Shown piece after piece: positions 1 through 5,622 of a DNA stretch of 15,710 nucleotides. How positions within the stretch are numbered: the first letter of the stretch is position 1; every line of letters starts with the position of its first letter. Below the pieces are notes generated by a model, which worked only from the letters and a program-made list of their open reading frames with translations, was not told the DNA's origin and searched no databases. This DNA comes from JADJQU01 sp035490315. Lineage in GTDB: Bacteria > Planctomycetota > UBA1135 > GCA-002686595. The stretch covers positions 1-15,710 of the forward strand of contig DATHET010000041.1 in assembly GCA_035490315.1 (NCBI GenBank), in the 5' to 3' direction. The position numbers and the translations under genes were made by a program.

Positions 1-59
1 GCGCCGAACGCCACGGCTCCCGCCGGATTCAGGTCGGCGGTTGGCTTCGGCCCATCGGA

Positions 60-2273
60 CTAGCGATGGAACAACAGCGCGAAATACACGCGCGTGTTGT
101 CGAGCGGCGCCGCGGTGAGCGCGTCGGAATTGCAGGGCTCCGGATCCAGGTAGCGGGCCGAGGTGATCACCTGCAGGTTGCCGTGATCGACCGGCAGGGC
201 CACCAGCGTCGGGCGATAACTCGCCAGGTGCGCGGCGAAGCGGTACGTGTGCCCAGGCGCGAGGCGCAGGTTCCACGGCACGCTCGTGCGCGAATTGCGC
301 GGGTTGCTCGCGGCACTCTTCACCTCGACTCGCACGGCGTGACCCGGAACGGTCGTGTCCCACAGGGCGAGGTTGAAGCTCTGGGGTGAGCAGAAGGCCG
401 GCCCAGCGAGCTGGCCGTCGATCGTGAGCTCGTCGACGAGCACCTCTTCGCTTCCGGCAGGCACGCGGACCTCGAGCGCGTACCAAGTGATCTGGTTGAA
501 CGAAGTCGAGAGGTTGCCGATCGCTGTCGTGACGCCGGCATGCAGGAGGCCGCCGGCGCTGGCCGCGAGCTGCGGCGAAACGTGGTGGAGCGGGCCGGTC
601 GACACGCCGTCGATCACGACCTCGCCGACGCGGAAGACCTTGATCTCCCGCGAAGCGAGATCGGCGAGGGCGATGTTCCCGAGCACCGGATTGACGTGCT
701 CGTCGATGCGCCAGGGCGCGGTCTGCGCCACCACGGGGAAGTCGACTTGCACGCCGAGCTCGAGATCGGTCCGCGGATCGGCCGGCGTCGGATCGGCGGG
801 CAAGCCGAAGTGCAGCGTGTACTCGTTCTGGTTCAAATAGCCCGCGGAGCTCGAAGTGAACTTGCGCCGCCGCCAGGGATCGGGCGCATTGCGCACGCGC
901 AGCTCGGCAGCGGCTCCATATTCGACGTCCAGGCCGCGCGGGACGCTGTGCGATTCGCGCACGGGGTGCACGCGCAGGAAGCGACGGTCCGCGAGGGGCG
1001 TCGCCGGGTCGCAAGTCGTGTTCAAGTAGAAGCGCGCGAGCTCGCCGTAGTTGCCGAGCGCGCAGTCGAGATCGCCGTCCTTGTCCCAGTCGGCCCAGGC
1101 CGGCGTCGCGCTGATCACATAGCTGGGAGGAATCGAATGGGGGGCGACCACGAAGCTGCGCGCTCCGCTCTCGATCAGCATGTTGCGCCGGAAGACCTGG
1201 CGCGTCGTGAAATCGATGTCGCCGTCGTTGTCCCAGTCCTCGGCGGAGAGTCCGAGGTTCAAGCCGGTCATCGGAGACTGGACGACTCCGGGCTCGACCT
1301 GGAAGAAGGTTCCGTCGCCGCGCGATTCCCACAAGGTCGCGCCGGGCGCGTTGCTGTAAGCCACCGCCAGGTCGAGATCGCCGTCGAGGTCGTAGTCGAA
1401 GAGCGCCGCGCCTTCGTCGTACACGTAGTCGAAGGCGATGCCGCTGGCGATCGGAAGCAGGGCATCGAAGGCGGGCGAGCCCGGCTGCGAGCGGTTGCAG
1501 TAGATCCTGCCGTTCGAGTACAGATCGAGGTCGCCGTCGCCGTCGACGTCCGCGAGCTGCGCGCCCTCCGGCGCCGACGTGCCCGCTGGATTGTCCAGCC
1601 CGGCGTGAGCGCTCTTCTCGCGGAACGCGAACCCACCCGACGGCGAAGGGCCGATATTGTGCAGGAAGAAGTTCCCCGGTCCGAACTGCCACCACGGCGG
1701 ATACACGGGCACGAAGAGATCCAGGCGCGCATCGCCGTCGACGTCTCCCCAGCAGAAGGTCTCCGAGTTGCCGAACGGCTGCACGTCGAGCAGCTGATGA
1801 TTCCCGGCGATGTCGTGGAACTGCAGGTTGCCGTCGTTGTGCAGCAGGTGCAGCTTGTTGTCGGAGGCGTATAAGCGCGGCTCGGTCGCGATGTCCTGGC
1901 GCCCGTCCGCGTCCCAGTCGCCGAAGGAGCAGCCGTAGCGTTGGCGAGTGGGTGGCAGGACCTGCGGGTCCAAGGTCGTGAGCTGCCAGCCGAGTCCTTG
2001 CTCATTGCGCCACAGACGCCGGGAGTAGGCGCAGAGCACGTCGGGGTAGTCGTCGCCATCGCAGTCGCCCCAGGAGATGCCGAAGACGGCGCCGAATTCG
2101 ATGCCCGTCGGGAACGCGGGCGAAGTCCAGCGGGCGAGGGGCACGTCGTCCAGGAGCAGCGAGCCGCGGTCTTGGCTCGCCGGGGTGACGGCCTGAGCTG
2201 CTGAGCTGACTGTCAGGGCGCTGGTGGCCGCGAATGCGAGCGCGAGCGTGCGCCTGCCGCGTGAGGTGTTCAT
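60..2273 (-). CDS. Secreted FG-GAP/VCBS repeat protein with ASPIC/UnbV-like domain
   Basis: A 737-residue predicted exported protein. Residues 1-28 form a signal peptide: a basic start (TSRGRR), a hydrophobic Ala/Leu stretch and a likely cleavage after AQA. Seven FG-GAP/VCBS repeats follow, each with a DxDxDGxxD-type calcium loop, at about residues 70-78, 119-127, 177-185, 242-250, 293-301, 346-354 and 395-403; this pattern is typical of an extracellular beta-propeller. Residues about 445-515 resemble the ASPIC/UnbV domain (GYLNQNEYTLHFGLP matches the family's GYLSQN...HFGLG pattern). The last ~220 residues match no domain I recognise. The ATG is preceded by GGAG with 5-base spacing. Substrate or partner is unknown; proteins of this architecture are usually secreted or surface proteins, often with an adhesive or binding role. 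The gene stands alone, 282 bases from the deacetylase-like gene on the same strand, with a long palindrome between them. Repeats are certain; cellular role is not. Confidence 0.9.
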   Translation of the reverse strand: MNTSRGRRTLALAFAATSALTVSSAAQAVTPASQDRGSLLLDDVPLARWTSPAFPTGIEFGAVFGISWGDCDGDDYPDVLCAYSRRLWRNEQGLGWQLTTLDPQVLPPTRQRYGCSFGDWDADGRQDIATEPRLYASDNKLHLLHNDGNLQFHDIAGNHQLLDVQPFGNSETFCWGDVDGDARLDLFVPVYPPWWQFGPGNFFLHNIGPSPSGGFAFREKSAHAGLDNPAGTSAPEGAQLADVDGDGDLDLYSNGRIYCNRSQPGSPAFDALLPIASGIAFDYVYDEGAALFDYDLDGDLDLAVAYSNAPGATLWESRGDGTFFQVEPGVVQSPMTGLNLGLSAEDWDNDGDIDFTTRQVFRRNMLIESGARSFVVAPHSIPPSYVISATPAWADWDKDGDLDCALGNYGELARFYLNTTCDPATPLADRRFLRVHPVRESHSVPRGLDVEYGAAAELRVRNAPDPWRRRKFTSSSAGYLNQNEYTLHFGLPADPTPADPRTDLELGVQVDFPVVAQTAPWRIDEHVNPVLGNIALADLASREIKVFRVGEVVIDGVSTGPLHHVSPQLAASAGGLLHAGVTTAIGNLSTSFNQITWYALEVRVPAGSEEVLVDELTIDGQLAGPAFCSPQSFNLALWDTTVPGHAVRVEVKSAASNPRNSRTSVPWNLRLAPGHTYRFAAHLASYRPTLVALPVDHGNLQVITSARYLDPEPCNSDALTAAPLDNTRVYFALLFHR

Positions 2274-2333
2274 GAGGTCTCCGGGAACCTAGGGGGAGCG
2301 AGCGAGGAAGGCTGCTCGAATGTATCCCTCCAA

Positions 2334-2439
2334 TACGGAGCCAGGTGAATTCGTCCGGAGTCGTGCAGGCAGCCCACGCGCCGCGAAAGCGGCGCGTGGG
2401 GTACCTGCACGACTCCGGACGAATTCACCTGGCTCCGTA
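2334..2439. repeat. 106-base near-perfect palindrome (REP/MITE-like hairpin)
   Basis: Outer arms 2334-2369 and 2404-2439 are perfect 36-base inverted repeats. A 3x3 internal loop (2370-2372 against 2401-2403) follows, then a perfect 12-bp inner stem (2373-2384 with 2389-2400) closed by a GAAA tetraloop at 2385-2388. It lies about 61 bases upstream of the FG-GAP gene start and 117 bases past the stop of the deacetylase-like gene. There is no U-run, so it is not a classic intrinsic terminator. The outer right arm contains CACCTGGCTCCGT, which recurs with one mismatch after guaA. The rest of this 282-base intergenic space shows no ORF I trust; a weak -10-like TACATT on the minus strand lies just outside the palindrome. 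A dispersed mobile palindrome (RAYT-linked REP or MITE) is an inference from structure. Confidence 0.9.
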
Positions 2440-2555
2440 CTCATGCTATCCTTGGTCACGACCGTCCTCCGTCGTCTGCACCATAGAGTGCGTTGAGGCC
2501 CCGTTGCCTCGTGTGCAAGGCTATATGGTCTGCACATCGCGACGGGGGACGGCCT

Positions 2556-3509
2556 TCACATCCCAGTTCCGTACCGGGAGAGCGACTCGACATGAGCCCG
2601 CGCGCTCGCCGCAAGCGCGTCGAGGTCGTAGCCGCCTTCGAGCACGCTGACGATCCGTCCCTGACACGTCGAGCGCGCGAAACTCGCCAGTGTCTCCGTC
2701 ATCCTCGAATAGCCGTCCGTGCTGACGCGCGTTCCCGACAGCGGATCGTCGCGGTGCGCATCGAAGCCCGCGGAGATCAGCAGGAAGTCCGGCCGGAACT
2801 GCTCGAGCTCGCGCACCACGCTCGTTTCCAGCGCAGCCATCCATTCGCGATCGCCCGTGCCGCTCGCCAGCGGACAGTTCAAAGTCGTGCCCGCGCCCGC
2901 GCCGAGCCCGCGCTCGCTCGCGGCACCCGTGCCGGGATAGTGCGGGTACTGGTGCAGGCTCGCGTAGAACACGCTCGGATCGCGCTCGAAGATGTGTTGC
3001 GTGCCATTGCCGTGGTGCACGTCGAAGTCGACGATCGCGACGCGCTCTACGCCGCTCGAGCGCAGCCAGCGCGCCGCGATCGCCACATTGTTGAACAGGC
3101 AGAAGCCCATCGCCGTGCTCTCCTCGGCATGGTGACCCGGCGGCCGCACCGCGACGAAGGCATTGGACCATTCTCCGCGCAGCACACGCTCGCTGGCCGC
3201 GATCGTCGCCCCCGCGGCGCGCAGCGCGGCTTCGTAGGATTCGCTCGACACGTAGGTGTCGCCTCCGTCGAGCAGGGCCCGTCCGCGCGCGCAGGCGGCG
3301 CGCACGCTCGGGGCCAGCTCGATCGAATGCACGCCCAAGATCTGCTCCAGCGAAGCCGGCGGCGCCTCGAGCCAGGTGCAGGCCGACAGCGCGGGAGCCT
3401 CGCGCAGGGCGCGCAGGACAGAGCTCAGCCGCTCCGGCCGCTCGGGATGTCCGGGGCCGGCGAAGTGCTCCAGGCATGCGGGGTGCGTCACGAGTCCAGT
3501 GGGCGTCAT
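2556..3509 (-). CDS. Histone deacetylase family (AcuC/HDAC-like) metal-dependent hydrolase
   Basis: A 317-residue cytoplasmic enzyme of the arginase/deacetylase fold, the usual length for a bacterial class II HDAC-like protein. Diagnostic motifs are all present: HPERPERL near residue 21, RPPGHHAE at 122-129 (the catalytic His pair), FCLFNN at 136-141, DFDVHHGNGT at 161-170, YPGTG at 191-195, SAGFDAHRDDPLSG at 246-259 and EGGYDL at 291-296. The expected zinc ligands are D163, H165 and D250, and Y294 is the expected transition-state tyrosine. The family removes acetyl groups from lysines, polyamines or small acetylated amines; the substrate here cannot be read from sequence. The ATG at 3509 fits the family N-terminus (VTHPACLEH), although no good Shine-Dalgarno precedes it. 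An open frame continues upstream into the dehydrogenase region but has no family similarity. It is divergent to the sugar dehydrogenase. Confidence 0.93.
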   Translation of the reverse strand: MTPTGLVTHPACLEHFAGPGHPERPERLSSVLRALREAPALSACTWLEAPPASLEQILGVHSIELAPSVRAACARGRALLDGGDTYVSSESYEAALRAAGATIAASERVLRGEWSNAFVAVRPPGHHAEESTAMGFCLFNNVAIAARWLRSSGVERVAIVDFDVHHGNGTQHIFERDPSVFYASLHQYPHYPGTGAASERGLGAGAGTTLNCPLASGTGDREWMAALETSVVRELEQFRPDFLLISAGFDAHRDDPLSGTRVSTDGYSRMTETLASFARSTCQGRIVSVLEGGYDLDALAASARAHVESLSRYGTGM

Positions 3510-3622
3510 GCGGCCATTCTGATCTCGCGCGCGAAGTCCCTCTACACCTCGCTCGGCTCTGGTTAGGCTCTCGCGCCCCGATTCACGTCGGGGACCGCTC
3601 CAGGCCGAAGAGGCGACCCTCC
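3510..3622. promoter_or_regulatory. Divergent intergenic region with a short leader hairpin
   Basis: These 113 bases separate two divergent starts, so they should hold promoters for both genes. Near the sugar dehydrogenase is a perfect 6-bp hairpin, CCCCGA (3576-3581) with TCGGGG (3588-3593) and a 6-base loop. A weak plus-strand promoter candidate is TCTACA (3541-3546), 17 bases, then TAGGCT (3564-3569). Neither box is close to consensus, and I see no clear promoter on the minus side. Confidence 0.25.
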
Positions 3623-4933
3623 ATGCTGCTAGAAAAGATCGAATCCCGCTCCGCCGTCGTCGGCGTGCTCGGCCTGGGCTACGTCGGCCTGCCGCTCGCC
3701 AGCGCCTTCGTCGAGGCCGGCTTCCGCGTGCTCGGCTTCGACACCGATCCCTCGAAGATCGAGCAGCTCGCCCGCGGCGAGCAGTATCTGCGCCACCTCG
3801 GCTCGGCGATGACCACGCGCATGCGCCAGAGCGGCCGCTTCGAAGCCACCAGCGATTTCTCGCGCCTGGGCGAGGCCGACGCGATCTTGATCTGCGTGCC
3901 GACGCCGCTCGGCGAGTACAAGGAGCCCGATCTTTCGTACATCGAGCGCTCGGGCGAGGCGATCGCGAAGACGCTGCGCCGCGGGCAGATGGTCGTGCTG
4001 GAATCGACGACCTACCCGGGCACGACGCGCGATTTCCTGCGGCCAATCCTGGAGAGGGACGGACTGAAAGCCGGCGTGGATTTCCTGCTCGCCTTTTCGC
4101 CCGAGCGCGAGGATCCCGGCCGCAAGGATTTCGACACGCGCACGATTCCGAAGCTGGTAGGGGGGACCTGCGAGGCTTCGGGAGCGGCTGCCCATGCGCT
4201 CTACGCCGCCGCGGTCAAGCAGGCGATCCGCGTCAGCTCGGCCGAGGTGGCCGAGTCGGCGAAACTGCTCGAGAACATTTTCCGCTCGATCAACATCGCC
4301 CTGGTCAACGAGCTCAAGGTGATCCTCGATGCGATGAAGATCGACGTCTGGGAAGTGATCGACGCGGCTTCGACCAAGCCGTTCGGTTTCATGCGCTTCA
4401 CTCCGGGGCCCGGCCTCGGAGGTCACTGCATCCCGATCGACCCGTTCTACTTGACTTGGGTCGCGCGGCGCGCGGGCCACGCCACGAAGTTCATCGAGCT
4501 CGCGGGCGAGATCAACACGCGCATGCCGCACTACGTCGTCGAGAAGACGATGCTGGCGCTCAACACGCAGGGCAAGGCCGTGAACGGTGCCAAGGTGCTC
4601 GTGCTCGGCCTCGCGTACAAACCGGATGTCGACGACGTGCGCGAATCGCCGGCGATCGAGCTGATCGAGCTGTTCGAAGGCCTGGGAGCGAGCGTGCGCT
4701 ACGCCGACCCCCACGTCCCCGTCCCGCCGAGAATGCGCGAGCACGACCTGCGCCACCACGTCGCGCTCGACTTGGACCCCGCGACGATCGCAAGCTTCGA
4801 CGTCGTCGTCGTCGCCACCGACCACCGCGCCTTCGACTGGGACATGATCGCAAACCACGCCCGCAGCGTCGTCGACACCCGCAACGCCCTCGCCTCGCGC
4901 ATGTCCGGCCGCCCGAACTACACCAAAGCCTGA
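3623..4933 (+). CDS. wbpA: UDP-N-acetyl-D-glucosamine 6-dehydrogenase (WbpA-type nucleotide sugar dehydrogenase)
   Basis: A 436-residue member of the UDP-glucose/GDP-mannose dehydrogenase family, which oxidises the C6 alcohol of a nucleotide sugar to a carboxylate with two NAD+, in the cytoplasm, to supply uronic acids for surface polysaccharide. The Rossmann motif GLGYVG is at 17-22, CVPTPL at 91-96, STTYPGTT at 128-135 and FSPERE at 158-163. K214 in the AESAKLLEN helix and the catalytic C269 in GPGLGGHCIPIDPFYL are present. That last motif and the overall length fit the WbpA/WecC-like UDP-HexNAc branch better than UDP-glucose dehydrogenase. The C-terminal UDP-binding domain begins near VLVLGLAYKPDVDDVRESP. 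The start at 3623 gives the family N-terminus, with GAAGAGG about 9 bases upstream. No other sugar-pathway gene is adjacent, so exact substrate is inferred. The stop codon's last base is the first base of a 41-bp hairpin. Confidence 0.9.
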   Translation: MLLEKIESRSAVVGVLGLGYVGLPLASAFVEAGFRVLGFDTDPSKIEQLARGEQYLRHLGSAMTTRMRQSGRFEATSDFSRLGEADAILICVPTPLGEYKEPDLSYIERSGEAIAKTLRRGQMVVLESTTYPGTTRDFLRPILERDGLKAGVDFLLAFSPEREDPGRKDFDTRTIPKLVGGTCEASGAAAHALYAAAVKQAIRVSSAEVAESAKLLENIFRSINIALVNELKVILDAMKIDVWEVIDAASTKPFGFMRFTPGPGLGGHCIPIDPFYLTWVARRAGHATKFIELAGEINTRMPHYVVEKTMLALNTQGKAVNGAKVLVLGLAYKPDVDDVRESPAIELIELFEGLGASVRYADPHVPVPPRMREHDLRHHVALDLDPATIASFDVVVVATDHRAFDWDMIANHARSVVDTRNALASRMSGRPNYTKA

Positions 4934-5018
4934 TCGGTACCCGGTATTCCACCACCATTTATTACATTCGCGCGGCGGCGCGAATGTAATAAATGGTGGT
5001 GGAATACCGGGTACCGAT
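4933..5018. repeat. 86-base perfect hairpin (41-bp stem) between convergent genes
   Basis: Arms 4933-4973 and 4978-5018 are exact reverse complements over 41 bases, with a 4-base GGCG loop at 4974-4977. Two further G-T wobble pairs extend the base. It fills the space between two convergent stops: the plus-strand TGA (4931-4933) and the minus-strand TAA (5021-5023). The middle of each arm is AT-rich (ATTTATTACATT) compared with the GC-rich surroundings. It may stop transcription from both sides, but the stem is far longer than an ordinary terminator and lacks a U-run. A REP/MITE-like inserted palindrome is the likelier origin. Confidence 0.92.
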
Positions 5019-5020
5019 TG

Positions 5021-5620
5021 TTACTTCCTTAACCAGTAGGCGATGCAGAGGGCGGTGAAGGCGTCGGCGAAGCGGCCGGCGTCGAACATGGATTCGACTT
5101 CGCGGCGGGTGAAGAAGCGGCGGAAGAGTTGCTCGGAGGCGTCGGGGGTGGGCTCGGCGACGATCTCGCAGTCCAGGGCGACGAAGGCGTGGGCGTAGTG
5201 GTCGGTGATGCCGTTGGCGGGGTAGAAGCCGGGCAGCTCGATCATTTTTGCCGCGCGCAGGCCGGCTTCCTCGAGCAGCTCGCGCTCCGCGGCGATGCGC
5301 GGTTCCTCGCTCGGATTCATGCGGCCGGCGGGAATCTCCCAGTGGGTCTTGCCGTGCGGATAGCGGTACTGCCCGATCATCGCGATCCGGCCGTCGGCGA
5401 GGATCGGCACCACCGCGACCGCGTCGGTGATCTCGATCACGTGGTATTCCTGCTCGGCGCCGCTCGGCAGCCGCAGCACGTCACGGCGCATGCCGCACCA
5501 GCGCGAATCGTAGATCTGCTCGCTGCGCAAGCGCTCGAAGGGCGGAAAGGGCTCGGGCTGCGCGGGCAGACCGTCCACGCCGTCGCGCGCGGGATCGTGA
5601 GGCGGGGGAGCGCTCGACAC
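5021..5620 (-). CDS. Nudix hydrolase, ADP-ribose pyrophosphatase-like
   Basis: A 199-residue protein with an exact Nudix signature (GX5EX7REUXEEXGU) at residues 99-121: G99, E105 and the REL LEE AGL core at 113-121, which binds Mg2+ and cleaves X-linked nucleoside diphosphates. The N-terminal portion (SEQIYDSRW, 33-41, then VIEITDAVAVVPIL) and a downstream GFYPANGITD loop are typical of the ADP-sugar pyrophosphatase branch (NudF/YffH-like), which makes AMP and a sugar phosphate. The first ~28 residues are Pro-rich and poorly conserved. I place the start at a GTG (5618-5620), two bases past the aceE-like stop codon; there is no upstream ATG, and the next ATG (residue 44) would cut the family's N-terminal strand. 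No clear Shine-Dalgarno is seen, so translation is probably coupled to the gene before it. True substrate is not certain. Confidence 0.88.
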   Translation of the reverse strand: MSSAPPPHDPARDGVDGLPAQPEPFPPFERLRSEQIYDSRWCGMRRDVLRLPSGAEQEYHVIEITDAVAVVPILADGRIAMIGQYRYPHGKTHWEIPAGRMNPSEEPRIAAERELLEEAGLRAAKMIELPGFYPANGITDHYAHAFVALDCEIVAEPTPDASEQLFRRFFTRREVESMFDAGRFADAFTALCIAYWLRK

Positions 5621-5622
5621 GG

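Noticed and set aside
1040..2080. Recurrent GTCGCCGTCG-like words that look like a DNA repeat array.
   Set aside because: They are the codons of the DxDGD calcium loops in the FG-GAP repeats, so the repetition is at protein level.
2289..2537. Small minus-strand open frame upstream of the FG-GAP gene.
   Set aside because: Most of it is the translation of the long palindrome, which explains its self-similar ends; no ribosome site or homology.
3629..4858. 409-codon minus-strand frame opposite the sugar dehydrogenase.
   Set aside because: Antisense shadow of a fully recognisable enzyme; no family resemblance in the translation.
2334..5018. CRISPR-like reading of the two palindromic elements.
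   Set aside because: There are only two, 2.5 kb apart, with different sequences and no regular spacers or cas genes.
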